Translations under genes and position numbers: made by a program | The notes under the pieces: model-generated | What the model saw: only the letters and a program-made list of their open reading frames with translations | Databases searched by the model: none | What the model was told of the DNA's origin: nothing | From: Massariosphaeria phaeospora | Taxonomy: Eukaryota > Ascomycota > Dothideomycetes > Pleosporales | Assembly (NCBI GenBank): GCA_011032825.1 | Contig: JAADJZ010000032.1 | Span: 124,001 to 188,000 of the forward strand | Reading direction: 5' to 3' | Length of the DNA stretch: 64,000 nucleotides | Part shown: positions 1-12,488 of the stretch, piece after piece | How positions within the stretch are numbered: the first letter of the stretch is position 1 | Layout of the letters: each line of letters opens with the position of its first letter

Positions 1-173
1 AGTCGCTCAGTCGCTCAGTCGCCCGGAAGGATGAGGGGTCGCATGATGGAGTGAGTGAGTATTGATTGAAGGAAGGATTCGACATGGCTGAACAGCAAGC
101 GTCTCCTTTTCGCGGGTTACTTGGGACTCCTCAGTGTGTGTAGGTCGGTAGGTGGTAGGTGGTGGGACAAGGG

Positions 174-214
174 ACACGCACGCACACGCACACGCACACG
201 CACACGCACGCACG
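174..214. repeat. CA/CG-rich microsatellite
   Basis: Imperfect ACACGC-type repeat. It is open in several frames and so gives spurious Thr-His, Arg-Thr and Val-Cys open frames on both strands. Confidence 0.9.
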
Positions 215-403
215 TCGTCTGTCAGCGCCCATTCCGCAGGGCCCGACAACCCGAACCGAAGCCTGCCGAGACAGCCGCCGCATGCAGTCTCGACTCGTCT
301 CGCGCGAACAGCATCTGCGCAACGAATTCAACCTTGAATCCTCCCCATCCACTTCTCATTCAACTCAAACAGCCAGGTGCGAATACAACCAAGCTCGAGA
401 AAA

Positions 404-428
404 CGATGACGACGACGACGACGACCAC
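404..428. repeat. GAC trinucleotide microsatellite
   Basis: About seven consecutive GAC units with minor interruption. Not inside a supported gene. Confidence 0.85.
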
Positions 429-1239
429 GACTCGACCACGACACCGCAGCAGCAGAGCCCCATCGCACCGCCAGCTCCACCCAACCCAGCCCGGCAACAA
501 TCGGCGCGAATCTATTTCCGTATGCGGACCCGAGCCACACCTAAATACGACATGCGAGACGAGACACCGACAAGACTTTTCCGGCTTGCTTTCCCCAGCT
601 TGGACCCTTGTCAGGCCCTGGCATTTCTTGATCCGACGCCCGCCCTTCTTCCCCGGTGCGCTGCGCTACGGTGCGGACAGTCCCGACTCCCGACCTGACC
701 GTCAGGGGCGCCACGCCCAAGTATGCGCGCCGCGGCCTGCAGAAAACCACTCTAGAACAATCTGTCGCATGGCTCGCATCCTACTGGAAGGAATCCTCTG
801 GGGTAAATCCCAATCAATAATACATAAAACGGTCGTCCTATCGTGGACGGATACTGAGGTTACCTCCGGGCCTGGGAACCTGCCTCGGAGCGAGGCCTCT
901 GTTGAGCTGCTCGGCTTTTTCGTCATCATCTTAGGTTCTCGTATCCGCACGAACCCAAGACCCGGTCACGATAACCATTAATTGGAGCAAGCGACGCATT
1001 GGGAGAACGAACTCCTTGACAAACAATTTCTTCAGCGATCGATGTTCTCAGTATTATGTATTAGAAGAGAAATACACCTCCGGACCTGCCTACACGCCCT
1101 CATGGCTTTTTGCATCTTCGAACATCTCGTTACCATGCCCTATCATAACAACCCGACCTCACATTAGCCTTGTTGCCTGGTGGGTAGCATCGGGTGGCCG
1201 TGGTCGTCAAGGCCAACCGTGCGAGCGGCTGATCTTCGC

Positions 1240-3545
1240 TCATGGACTCATGAACCCGTCGCCACTCAGCTTGCACTCGGTCTCGAGGGCAAACGTCCGC
1301 TCGAACATCTCGTACTGCCTCAAGGCCACCGCCTGAGACACTTGGACTCGCCTTGGCTTCAACTCGCGGGTAACCTCGTGAACCTCGCGCTTCTCATCCC
1401 CATAGCCACTGCTGACGCATTGGCCATCGTTGCCCCACGATGCATCGGCGGCTGCCTTCCAGATAGCAGTGGCATCGACTGTCATCTCGGGTGTGTAGTA
1501 GAGCCGGCAGTCCGCCTCTTCGTAGATGAACTGCAGAGCCACGCCGGTTTTGTCGCCCAGCATAATGCCGTCCCTGTTGTTGACGCCTGGGGCGGCGCCA
1601 GCGCGTGAAAATGGTAGGGTGTTGTAGTACTGTCTCAAAACCGAGTTGCTGAATTTGGCCTTCTCCTCTGCAGGCGCAATGTTGACCGCAGTTTGAGCGA
1701 GACTTTGGATATAGGCAAACTGGTAGTTGTTCACCCCTTTGACACCGCCAATGGCCTGGATCGGGTCCCTGTTGCTTCGGCCACCCAAAGCGATGGTTTT
1801 CACATCAGTTTGCTTAGTCAAGAACTCGGCAAAGATGGTGCAGGTTGATGCGCAGTATCCGTCGGTAAGAATAACTATATTTGCAGGTTTGAAAACTGGC
1901 TGTCCGGTGACATTGGCGAGAGGCCCGTATCCGGTGATGTTGATTCCGCCCGAGCTGTAGGTTATGTGGACATCGGAGAGATTCCAGCGTGCAGTTTTGG
2001 TGTATTTATCTGTCGATGGTCAACTACTTGCATGAAACAGAAATGGGCAAAAATCATACCTCCATTGGCTTCAACCGGTCCAAACTTGTCTTGCCAAGAC
2101 TCGAATGGCTTTGGGTTCGGTTTCATATCGTTATGGTAGTCAAAATACGAACCTTGAAATTGCAAGAGTGTGGTATTTGTCGTTGGAACACGGGGGAATT
2201 GAGACGCATAGGCGCTGAACGACTGTCCGATGAGATCGACGGCTTCATTAGCGCGGAAACGATTGGCGCCCCATGGAGAAAGGTCCGGGAACAATTGTTT
2301 GAACATGTCGTAGCCCTGGAGGATGGTTCCTCCACCATTTGCCTGGAGGTCGATGATCAACTTCTGCTTGCCGTCTGCGGCAGCTTTGCGGAGGAACTCT
2401 CGCGTGGTCTGTTGGAAAGGAATCGCCTGGCTCGCACTGCCGACGAAGTTTGGCACTTGCAAGACTGCCACGTCTTGGTATTTGGAATCAGCGAGATAGA
2501 ATCCATTGATGATACTTTGAGGACCTGGTACAACTGGAACTGGGTATCCAGGTGGGGAATCGGCCAGTGCTGCAGGCGAGACTTTATTTTCTACCGTCTG
2601 AGATTGCACTTGTGTATCAGCACCGTAGGTAAAGTACCTCTGAGCCAGTTGCTCTCCCGAGTTAATACCTCGGAACGGCCCCAATACCCGGGCATAGTTC
2701 TGCATGGTATACTGAGTTCCGTTCTTGAACTTTAGCGTTGTTGTGGGCCCTGGATAAACGAATCGACCACGTCCGCCCCCAGTAAAGAACCCTGTACCAG
2801 TTCCAGATGTCCCCAAGCTGACTTGGGCCAGCTCATAGAAGAGATTGTTGTACAAGGCATCTCGGTCTTGAAGAGCACCGTGCTGGCTCAGATTCTCCAA
2901 GAAGTCATTGACACTCTGACCATCGATCTGGGCCACAGGAGACGGGATGTATGAGATGTTCTTGTACTGCATACCTAGAACATCGTGGAAGGCGAAAACA
3001 GCTGGCAATTGCTTCCCATCCGCGGAAACGGATACCAATGGAACTGGACGACCATAAGTGAAGACTCCGCCAACAGAGTCGGGAACGTAGCTGAAATGTC
3101 CGTCGTGGGCAGACTGAACCAGGGTGTACAAAGTCCAGCCGAACTCATATTCATTGCTGAACCTGCCGGCATCGATGTCAGCAGCAATCTTGTCCAGGCC
3201 GCCAAGAATGTCGATGGGGGGCTGCACTTTTTCCCTGTACTCGGCCGGGGGGTTCTTCAGCGCAGTCAAGGTGCTCTGCCAGTTGAAGTAGGGGGGCAGT
3301 GAGGCCAAGAGCTTCTTGGCGGAAGTGGCGTTGAACGGGACGCTGGTAATGCACTCGTAGGCGACGCCGGCGGGCACTGTGCGAGCAGCACCTGGCGGAA
3401 TGTTGGCGACAAGCTGGGAGACTTTGGCGCAAGGAGTGTTGGGGTTGGCCTGACGGGGGCGGTTTGCGTCGAGGTTCGGGAACGAGGGAAACGCGCTGGC
3501 AAGAGCGGCTACGCCGGTGCACGCAAGCAAGACGGATGCCTTCAT
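1240..3545 (-). CDS. secreted S41-family (CPAF-like) serine peptidase
   Basis: Two exons (3545-2060 and 2009-1240) joined across a 50-bp intron with donor GTATGA and acceptor GACAG, giving about 751 residues. The protein opens with a signal peptide (MKASVLLACTGVAALASA, cleavage probably before FPSF), so it is expected to be secreted. The C-terminal half carries the S41 tail-specific-protease core: a strand-loop 'LIIDLQANGGG', then after the splice 'LTDGYCASTC', whose Ser is the likely nucleophile, and 'ALGGRSN'. This architecture resembles the fungal CPAF-like S41 peptidases, a family that includes UstP of ustiloxin biosynthesis. Several N-x-S/T sites fit a secreted glycoprotein. No secondary-metabolite genes lie beside it, so a general extracellular or wall role is more likely than a cluster role. 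The start is the first Met before the signal peptide. The family call is strong; the substrate is unknown. Confidence 0.86.
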
Positions 3546-5706
3546 GGTGGACAGACGGGATCGCCGGGCAATGCAAACGAACGGACTGGACCTGATATAG
3601 GCGAGAAATTCGGCTAGTTGAACGAGGGTGCAGGCTAAGAGGTAGCTGAACGAATGTGTAGGCTAGGAGCGCCTCGAAGAATGGAGCCCACGAGGGTCGG
3701 TGTTGGGCAGAGGGCGGAGGGCGTCGTCGGTGCGGGGGAGCAATTCGGCGGGCGGTGGAGTTATGACTGGGCAGAGGGCAGGAGCGAGGCAGGTGCGGTG
3801 TCACGTGCTGGAGCCCACTGGGGACTGGGCAGGTACGTCTGGCGTCGACGGCTCCGTCACGACCCGTCAACAGACAGTCTGGAACCACACAGTCACCGAG
3901 ACGGTGCCGGTCTGAGACGACGGTGCGATGTTTGGAAAGAGGAGGGAACAGTTCGTGAAGGACACAGAGAGGATCGAGAGGACAGGACACGGGTAGAGGA
4001 AGTGAGAAAGCACGGCCTGGGAGACAGCCTCTTATAAAAAAAAGGGCTCAGTTCGGCGACGCGCAGAAAGACAGCACCCAGGTACAAATAGCATCTACCT
4101 ACTAGCTACCCTCGTGCGGCACCGTCCCGGCAGCCTGCGTTGTTTGGAAGACGGGGCCATGCGCTAAGACCGTCCAGCGCTGAAGCAACATGACGATGTG
4201 CAGACGTGGTAGCACCAATCAGTACATGGCGGGACTGGCCTCGAGATACCCATGCTCCTCTGCACCCACGGCTGGGCCATAGGGCGATAGATTACGATGA
4301 GGGCAGATAGCCGCAGCCGGTACGACGTCGCCCTACACCGTGTAGGCTGTATGCGGGAATAGGACGCCCACAGGGTCCAGTTCGAGGACCTTGTCCCATG
4401 GCGGCGCTCCCCCTGAGGACGGTGAGGTTCCTGGCGTAACGTGTCTACGTCTGACTGCGTCGTGGTTGGGCTGCGGACACCACAGTGCTTCCTCTCTGGC
4501 GGGTTGTCTGGCAGCAAAAGTCGTGTGTGATGCTCGGAAGCGGCTAAGCGCAGCGGCTTGGCAGGCGTTTCATCACTGCTCGCGCCGATCTCTGGACCAA
4601 CTGCTCAACCACAACTGACGAACACCATGCACGACCGACCAGCCCACCGGCCCTCAGCATCGCACGTCCTCCAGCGAGCGCAGACCAGCGAGCGTAGAGA
4701 CACAGCCTTTGCAAGTCCAGACTCGGTTCCTCGCGGCACCAACGGCAAGCCTCGATTGCCTCGTATTTTCGAGCAATCTCAGGCGCAATTAGCAGCCGGC
4801 TTTCAACCCTCGACTTTGATTGCGATGGTTTTGATCCGCGGACTAACAGCAGTGGCAAACATCAATCGTGCATCCTTCTCATCAATCTGCACTGCCTGCT
4901 CCATTTTAGCGGCGTGTGTGGAATCAGGCCGGCCATGACGGATGCCCAAAGAGGCAGTCAAGACTCAGTCCAACCTACCTAGCAACCACCGACGTATTGT
5001 CAACCACAGTTCGGAAGAAGTCACTGGCCGACCCGCCTTAATTTTGCAGGCCAGATATGCGGTCTCATCCTGAGAACGACAAAGCAGCACCACCGCAACC
5101 CTTGCTTTGACAACTCGCCAACGAAAAGCACCACGAGAACTGCGGTGGTGATGCATCACAACTCCAGTGCTGTGGCTGCACCACGTTGCCAGCATCAGCC
5201 GCGCACGAGTCTGTCCTACAGCATGCACTTGCATTGTGTAAAGCAGAAGGTCCCCTTACTTCCCTGCGGCTCACATTGCCAGCTCAAGGCATGTACTGTC
5301 AACTGCGTCATCGGTCGTCTATCGGAGCTCTCTGTAGTCGGATGCCTGAGTCTGACGCATGTCCTACAGATGGTAGTTGTTAGTCGATATACCTACGTCC
5401 ACGCTAATCCATCACATGCAACCAATTTCTTCATCCCGTAGGAACAGGAAGAGCATTGGGACGCCGAAAATGCCCAAAGAAGCCTATACCATCAACCGTC
5501 CAACGTGATCCACACCCCGCAACGGTATCATCCTCGCCCAATCTAGAAAAAGTCAAAGTCAAGCATGCGTGGTGGCTGGCCACCTACCTATACGGTGCTG
5601 AAGATCCTTGACCATGGAAAAGCTTGATTCAAGGGCATAGTTGGGTTAGTCTTGGCAACCCCCAGCCTCATCCATCGTTCACTAGACGAGTTCGGTCTAT
5701 GCGGTA

Positions 5707-5879
5707 CTCTTGCGGAAACGGGATCCGGAACTAAGGCTGAACACGCTATGTCTTGTAGAATCAAGTAGACGCTGTGTATAGAATTGTAGCTTTCAATAGT
5801 TGCATTGCTGCGTTAGATAATCCTTTTGGAGGCGTGCTGATTTATCTCTTCAGTTCCGGAGGTTCCGTTTCTGTAAGAG
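5707..5879. mobile_element. MITE-like element, copy A (173 bp)
   Basis: The left end reads CTCTTGCGGAAACGGGATCC and the right end is its imperfect inverse (ends GTTTCTGTAAGAG). The hexamer GCGGTA flanks both ends (5701-5706 and 5880-5885) as a probable target-site duplication. A subterminal GGAGGCGTGC motif and an AT-rich centre are shared with copies at 6868-7039 and 18277-18414. There is no coding capacity. The size, inverted ends and flanking duplication fit a non-autonomous DNA transposon; the parent transposon is unknown and is not obviously the Fot1-like element in this window, whose ends differ. Confidence 0.75.
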
Positions 5880-6867
5880 GCGGTATTAGTGATATCTGGC
5901 TTGGAGATAATCGCTTTCGAGTCTGACCAGCACGACGATAGTACAACAACCTTTACAAGTAAGTATCACAGTCCATGTCTTACCCAAGGGTATCATGACA
6001 TTTGACATGGCTCGCCAAACACGTTGCCAGAAAAACTCTTCCCGTCACATACAACAAGCTTCGAACCCGCCAATTCGAAGCCGTGTACTGAAGCACCGGC
6101 AGAACCTAACAACTCAGTCAACTGACATTGCCATCACGACGCTACAAGCAGAGCCTGCAAAATACCAATATCCGGGACTTCATACCCTGATCTAGTAACA
6201 AAACTACAGCATCTATACCATCCTCCTATCTTCCCGGCTGCATACCCACCCGCCCGCACTAATTCAACACACCTAATACCCTCCCTACCCTCGAAAACCC
6301 GGTGCTAGCGACATCGCACGCACACCACCATTTCCAATATCCCTATCCCTCTCTCTCGCCCACACGACTAGTACTCAAGCCGCCGCTCAATCCGTCGCGC
6401 CCCGCCAGGTACCACACTGCAACGAAACGTCGTACGCGGGAAAGGCGAGCGGCGAGCTGCATTTTATCAAAGCGCTCTCCCGCCCGTCCGCCCGTCCTCC
6501 CGTCCTCCCGCCCGATTCTGCACCGTCGGGTGACTGCGTGATCTGAGAGATCCGCCGTGTTCAATCGACGACCCAGCACAGCACAGCACAGCACACGGGG
6601 CTAGCAAAGAGCCTAAAAGTAAAGGTATCAGTGCAAGATATATAATCATCCAGCGGGCTACAGGCCTGACTAGCATGGAGCCACGGGAGCGAGTGCCAGC
6701 GGCGACTAGTGTGCTGCGGTTCGACCTGCATTATCGAGAGACGTTGCACGCGAGATCGGATCGGGGGGGCGTAAAAGAGGAGCGCAGCGCCCGCAACCTT
6801 TCACGACGGATCCTCGACGACACGGGATGACAGACATGTCAGCCGTACCTGGTTTACTTTAGTACGT

Positions 6868-7039
6868 GTCTCTTACGGAAACGTAGTTTCTTGTAGGTAT
6901 GCTTATAACAAAGCCAAGCTATCAATAAGCTGATATATATAGCTCTGAAAAGCGATATTGGCACGCTGCTATGATTGTTTTGGAGGCGCGCGGATCCCTT
7001 CTCTGTAGTTCCGGAGATTCCCTTCTCCGTAAGACCAAG
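6868..7039. mobile_element. MITE-like element, copy B (172 bp)
   Basis: The same family as 5707-5879. The left end contains CTCTTACGGAAACG and the right end the inverse (TTCTCCGTAAGA). The internal GGAGGCGCGCGGATCC motif is better preserved than in copy A. AGTACGT flanks the element on both sides (6861-6867 and 7040-7046), a candidate 7-bp target duplication. The exact ends are uncertain by a few bases because the two inverted ends are not perfectly matched. Confidence 0.72.
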
Positions 7040-7390
7040 AGTACGTTGTATACAAATGCACGCACGCTACAGCAATTTCCAACTACACAAAACCACGGTC
7101 GAAACCCCAAGCCTATTGACTACAGACTTTGCACTATTGACATGGAACTGTGACGGTAAAACAAGTGCCACTGCTCCCAACCCTCTTTACAACGTAATAT
7201 CAAAACATTTGCGAAGCGTCATCCGCTAATATAGCTGCGAAGTACACATTCCCAGTACTACGCACCACAGCCAATGTGCCTCGTCTTCGGCTTTTTACAT
7301 CTGTCAAGCGCGTGACGGGCATGATTGACCCACCCAATCTCGAAATATTGATGTGCTACGTCCACACTGTCCAACCTGTCAAAACCACAC

Positions 7391-9932
7391 TCACATCAAC
7401 TCGAGGTGTTCTTGAGCAAGTGTCAGGTTGGAATTCGGTCCGTCATGGGCCGCGCGGTCGTTGAGGATAGCGTGGTACTACAGTCTTGTCAGTGACATTC
7501 ACTAGCAACAACACCAGTACAGAAAGCGCCCAAGAATGCACGCGAAGGCGCTCTCTGACATGTTCGTAACCGGTAGCAAAGGCGCACATACCTTGAATCC
7601 AAAATTCAGACACAGCGCAGCAATGAGTCCTACGCATACGACCAGCGGGCCGAGCACATTGTCGAAATCCTTCGGACTCCTTTCCCTAATCAGCTTGTTT
7701 CTGTACATGTAGATTCCCCAGCCCCAGGCCAGGGTAAAGAGGGCGACGACAGTGTAGACGACAGCGAGTATCCGGGCGATGTTGTTATCTTCGCCAGCTG
7801 CGTTGTAGAGGCCGAGTGAGAGCGAGGCCAGCAGGACGCTAACGTGCTGCCATTTGATAAATGTACGCTGGTTAGCGAGCCAGACCTTCGCTTCAACACG
7901 AACGGGTCCTTGGTCCTTGATCCAGACACCGGGGTGGCGAATTCCTGGAGGTAGTTTCACTTTGCGCTCTTTCTGACGCCTTGCGTATTTGGAGGTGGAG
8001 AAAGAGGGGAACAGAGAGCCGAGCCCGGTCGACTTGGAGAATGGCGAGTCTTTCCAAACGTTCCTATCTGCGACTTCCTCATCAGAGTCCACCTCGTCCA
8101 ATACACTGCGTTCTTCCGCGCCGTCCATCATGGCCGAAGGCCTACTCAGTGCGCTTCCCTGCGGCATAGATCGTGCTGCGGAGGGCGACCCCATTGGAGA
8201 GCTCACTGATTTACGGTAACTGGGACTTGCGCGAGCGCCGAAGAGGCTGCCAACCGCAAATTCGTCTTCTGCGGCTTTCTGTTTTCGCTCCTGTTCTTCC
8301 TCAAACGCCTGCTGCGGTTCTCGCTTAATGTCGGTGTCGACCTCGTTGAGCCAGAAAGGGAATGCGTTAACGTTGTCCTCAAAGAGGGCGGCGACTCCAT
8401 GGACGAACTTGGAGAAACGAGGCGCTTCCTTAATAAGGTGAGAGTGCATCAGATCCTCGATCCACTCATATTTCTTGAGACCCTTGGTTTTGATCTCTAA
8501 TAAGGCAAACGGGAAACGTTCGATCTCGCCCTTGCGAATGGTCTTGAATGGATATTCCATCCGTCCGTCATCAATGTCCCTCCTGTGCCAATCGTCCGGT
8601 TCCCGACATGGCCGATCCGTATCAAGAGCGTCTTCGTGAATGAGGGCAAGGTTGGTATCAAGTGATACGCGGACGCGATCATCGCCGGGTATCTGGAAAG
8701 CGGTGCGTGTGTAGTTGGCCCGGAGTACCGGTTGGAGCTTTTTTTCTTTGACGAAGGTTTGGATGTCGTTTACCGCCTTCTTGAAGTCGTCGACTTCCTG
8801 TGTACTGTCGCCCGATCGGTTCTCCAGCTTCTGCACGCTCTTCTCCATTTTGTAACTTCCATCAAGGAACGGCTGGATATATTTTTCCTTGATTGGAAGC
8901 CTCAGCTCCTCACTAGCATCACCCTCCTTGATGACTTTCTTCTCCAGTACTATGTCCGGCTTCTCGTTGAGCTGGCCATACCATCGGAGACGAAGCGAAG
9001 CGGCATCCGGGGTCAGACCGACCTTGTCCATATATAGCGAGAAGTTGGGATTGTCGAAGTAGATGGAGGTAATGGTCGGGTCGCGTTGCGAGGCTTCGGC
9101 GACCTTTGAGGATTGAGGGTTGTAGACGAGCACTGGCAGGCGGCGGAGGATGACGGTCTTGACTTCAAGGAGGTTGTCCATATGGACCCAGACTGCTTGT
9201 GTTAGCATCTCGAATCACAACCTCGAGGGGTTTCATACACTTGTGCGAGGTGAAGCTGTCACCACCCGTCACACTCTCGCTGAAAGATAATGCTTCCTGA
9301 GACTTCCCTTCTAGGCTCTGGCGGACAAACGAGTATAGAGCAGACAGTCGGTACAGCAAGGATGAATAGTCTTCGCTGTTGAGTGGGTGTTTCTTGAGCC
9401 GCGACTCGAGGAAAGGACGGAGTCTGTAAGACTGGCCGCGTTTCCGATCGTGCTTCTTCGTGGCCTTGAAGAGGGCCGTGTAGTTGATTCTGCTGAACTT
9501 CTCCAGCTCATTGACCTCTTTGGTGATGTTGTCAAGCTCCGTCAACACCTCCTTGAGCAGCTTCGCTCGTTCCTCGTCTTTGGGTTGAGGCTTTTTGGGG
9601 CCATTGTTCGCCGTCGACGACTCGGCGGCATCGTTGTCGGTCTCTGTTTTTATGCCCACAGCTAACGGCTCCAGTTTCTTCTCGCAGGCTGTCGCCCGGT
9701 CGCGAAGCTTCTGGGAAACCTCGGTTTGGAACTTGTGCGCCTTCTCCAATTGCACGTTGGCGAGCTCGTCGACGAACGCGCTCTCGTCGTCGGCCGTCCA
9801 GGCGTCATCGTCTTCGTCGACGGGCGATGTACCCTCGCTCTCCTTCAAGAGCTTCTTGAGCTTCTCATAGTCGACGTATTGGTCCTTCCATGGCTGGTAG
9901 ATGCTCTTTCGGAGCGTAGTGCCAAAGCGCAT
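7391..9932 (-). CDS. vacuolar transporter chaperone (polyphosphate polymerase) subunit, Vtc2/Vtc3 type
   Basis: Three exons (9932-9239, 9192-7592, 7477-7391) separated by 46-bp and 114-bp introns; about 793 residues. An N-terminal SPX domain (about 1-215, starting MRFGTTLRKSIYQPW) senses inositol pyrophosphates. A VTC tunnel domain follows ('WVHMDNLLEVK', 'LRLRWYGQL', 'RTAFQIPGDD'), then a Ser-rich acidic linker. The end is a DUF202-type membrane domain with three helices ('KWQHVSVLLASLSLGL', 'ILAVVYTVVALFTLAW', 'PLVVCVGLIAALCLNF'). The VTC complex makes polyphosphate and translocates it into the vacuole. At the tunnel the sequence reads 'IVLEKKVIKEG' rather than the 'ERKTHREDW' of catalytic Vtc4, and the N-terminus resembles yeast Vtc2/Vtc3, so I call an accessory subunit. 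The last exon (FK|YHAILNDRAAH) is inferred from a good GTATGT donor; without it the frame would run to 7502. Confidence 0.88.
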
Positions 9933-10756
9933 CGTCGGCGAAGCAGATTAGCGATCGGGCTGGGTACGGACCCGGGAGCGTGAGGAAGGATGAATAGAGA
10001 TAGGAATTGGCATACAGCGGCGCCGGGACTAAAGAGAGTTGCAATTGCAAGGCAAAGCTCCGTCTGCAAAGTTCGGAGGCTGGTGGGGAAGCTTGTGATC
10101 GATGGCCTGCACCAGCCAATCAAACGCCACGTGTGTGACTCGCGTCATAACCGTGCACATCTGACGTCCGTTCCGACGACCGACGCAGCTCCACCGTTCT
10201 GATCACAGTTTTTACACATACCAACCTATCTTCATGTCTTCTCTGTTGTTGCCGTCTTATCATATGGTTCCGCGAGCAACCGAAAGAGCGGGAAGAAGAA
10301 ATATTGCACACATCAACTACTACTCGCAGGGACTACAGTTAGATATCCAGAAGGTTGGGCGGAAGTAGGGCTGATTAGAATACTAGCAAGAGGTTGACTA
10401 GAGCTCTGGATACGTCTCCCTGATAGCCCTTGGCATATATTGCAACTTTATACGGTATTGTGTTTGTCGCGTTACTAGCAATGCGGTAAGGCAGAACAGA
10501 ACAAGTAAGTTAAGTACAGTACGTAGTTGAACGCTTGGGATCGCTGTCTTGTATCCGCGTTACTTGGTAGTGTGTCTATATGCAAGCCCTGTTTAGACAT
10601 TACCTAGTATACTAGATACAGCAGGGCTTTGTAAAGATAGAAAGGTCTCTCTACCTATTTGCTCAAAACTCTTAGGCTGTCAAGAGGATTGCCTTGAGTC
10701 TACTCCGTCGGCAATGGGTTCTGCTAGTGCCTAGGGGGGGTGCTTTCATTCGTATA
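9933..10756. other. intergenic, includes dispersed repeat
   Basis: This holds the 5' flank of the Vtc gene and an AT-richer part from about 10320 with no open frame of interest. A repeat shared with 37.6 kb lies at 10581-10715. Confidence 0.5.
10581..10715. repeat. dispersed hairpin repeat, copy 1
   Basis: Shares with 37592-37712 the blocks CAAGCCCT, ACATTAC.TAGTAT, CTAGATACA, AGGGCTTTG, CTACCTAT and TGTCAAGAGGATTGCCT in the same order and spacing. The AAGCCCTG and CAGGGCTT blocks are inverse to each other, so the first half can fold as a hairpin. No coding potential. It may be a fragment of a longer element. Confidence 0.65.
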
Positions 10757-12488
10757 CTATGCTAAATCTGATGATGCTGCTAGAGAAATCACACAATTCA
10801 ATCTCCCTAGCATGATCCCCCACACCACTTTATGCTTAGCGAGCAGGAACATCAACATCTCCATCTCCGAAATTGTTCCCTGTTCTTCCACCATTGCCTT
10901 CTTTGACCACGGCATCGCAATCGTCTTCACGATACTTGAAGGCAACTTGACCTCGCCTCGTTGATAGTAATAATGCGGCCAACCATGACCATTTCCATCT
11001 AACGTGCCTTTTATCTCCGCTATATTCGGCATTTCTGCCATGTTGATCCTGACCGGACTAAAAGCAAGCACCTTGACGGGTGAACCATGATTGGCCAGGA
11101 AACTCATGATCTCAGTCGCAGCCTGTTGGCACATGGCTTGCATACTGTGAACAGGAATACTCTGACGGTGAGGGTTGCTTATCTTGGGAGCAGTAGTGAG
11201 GCGGAGGGTGTGCAATTTGGTAAAGTGGGCTATGGCCCTCTAGGTGGAAAGCGTTAGTATAAAAAAGTATATTCGCTACATAGGGCATACTTACCAATCG
11301 CTCAGCAAACTTTGTGTTGTGCAAAAGACGATGCGGCTGCAACGCCGGCCACGTTCCAAGGTTAATGGGTGAAATATGGATGCCCAACTCCTTGATGTTC
11401 GGACACGCACGCGCGATCCTTAGCAAAGCGGCGCTGCTGTAGTAGTATGGATCAATAAGCGTGGCGTTCGTCCACATACTATGCGTATTCAATATGACCG
11501 TTTCTGGGAACGCACCGTGCGCAACGATACAAGCACGGTGTAGCGGAAGCGCTTTAGCACAATCGACATAGAGAGTTCCAAGGCCAGAGAAAGAGGAGAG
11601 GAAGTCTTCGACATGGCGGATGGTTCCCTGGTCTTGCTGGTCAGCGTACACAAACCTCTTCAGCGCGGGCTTTGTAGCTACCTGCAAGAACTCTTGAACC
11701 AGGTGCTGCAACAACCCCACTGAATGGGTGCAAGCCTCAATCTCAAGCGTCTTCAGTTGCGAGAATGCGAACGTGTCATAGAGAGAGCGTACATCATTCG
11801 GCAGCCGCATATGATTCAGACGCAAGCTCTGTAGCACAATCGCTGGCGGGGGCAGCGGCCATCCCAGCAATTGGAATACGCGCGTCTCAACTGGTCCTAC
11901 GCGATGCAGCGTTCCGTTCACCTCGAGCACCTCCAACGCCGGCATATGCTTGAGCCAGGCCCCGAAGTCCACGCCATCATTGCGCTTCAGAAAGACGCCC
12001 AGACGGCGCACATGTTTGAAACTGTCCCTGATCCACGCCGGACGCGGTACACGTCGATATGCGCCGACATCTTTCGTCTTGTATACGAGCTCCCGGAGCC
12101 CAGTCTGCAACTTCAACAACATCTCCAAGGCAATGACGTCAAGCCCATCGGTGCAATCGAACACCCGGAGCGCGTCCCGTGGCAGCGCGCACAGCAGGCG
12201 CATCACATTCGCCTCGAATCCTGTGGGCCAGCCGTTGTGGTTGTCGTGTTGGCATGCTCGCACAGTGAGGTACTTGACGTGTCGGGGGACATCCGAATCG
12301 AGAAGATCCTCGATGTCTCGGTTCCGAAAATCGCAGAATATGATCGATAACGTCTCCCACAGGAAGGGGGTGGCTACGCGGTTCAAGTGCCAGTCGACGA
12401 GACGCAAGCTCTTGAGATCCTTGGAGGAGCGAAGGCGGTGTAGGACCATGTCTTGAACTTCCGTTGGGAGGCGGCTACAGATGTCCAT
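10757..12488 (-). CDS. F-box-like protein
   Basis: Two exons (12488-11295 and 11239-10757) joined over a 55-bp intron (donor GTAAGT, acceptor CACCTAG); about 558 residues. The N-terminus (MDICSRLPTEVQDMVLHRL ... LKSLRLVDWHLNRVATPFLWETL) has the pattern of a fungal F-box: Leu-Pro near the start, then a Leu/Val-Arg-Leu-Val block and a hydrophobic-Trp end. Such domains bind Skp1 in SCF ubiquitin ligases. The rest contains irregular leucine-rich stretches ('LKTLEIEAC', 'LGTLYVDCAKALPL', 'IKELGIHISPINL') consistent with degenerate leucine-rich repeats for substrate binding. This type is highly expanded and fast-evolving in filamentous ascomycetes. No substrate can be inferred. A second protein of similar layout lies at 42737-44505. 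Confidence 0.78.

Larger units (their letters stand above)
1..1239. other. gene-free left edge with simple repeats
   Basis: I see no convincing gene here. Several long overlapping open frames exist on both strands, but their products are low-complexity (runs of His-Ala, Thr-His or Asp) and come from a CA/CG-rich simple repeat at about 174-214 and a GAC-triplet run at about 404-428. The right part is probably the 3' untranslated region of the neighbouring minus-strand peptidase gene. Confidence 0.5.
3546..7390. other. 3.8-kb gene-poor stretch with small inverted-repeat elements
   Basis: This is the 5' region of the S41 peptidase followed by sequence with no supported gene. Open frames here are short, overlap on both strands and have no recognisable domain. 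The features seen are two copies of a small terminal-inverted-repeat element (5707-5879 and 6868-7039, listed separately) and C-rich stretches around 6480-6520. The right end is the 3' flank of the Vtc gene. Confidence 0.5.

Noticed and set aside
121..981. 286-residue plus-strand open frame at the left edge
   Set aside because: It starts in a CA/CG microsatellite, is Arg/Thr/Ser-rich without any domain, and overlaps open frames on both strands.
3178..3990. 270-residue minus-strand open frame across the peptidase start
   Set aside because: It is out of frame with the signal peptide and S41 domain, Arg/Pro/Ser-rich and domain-free.
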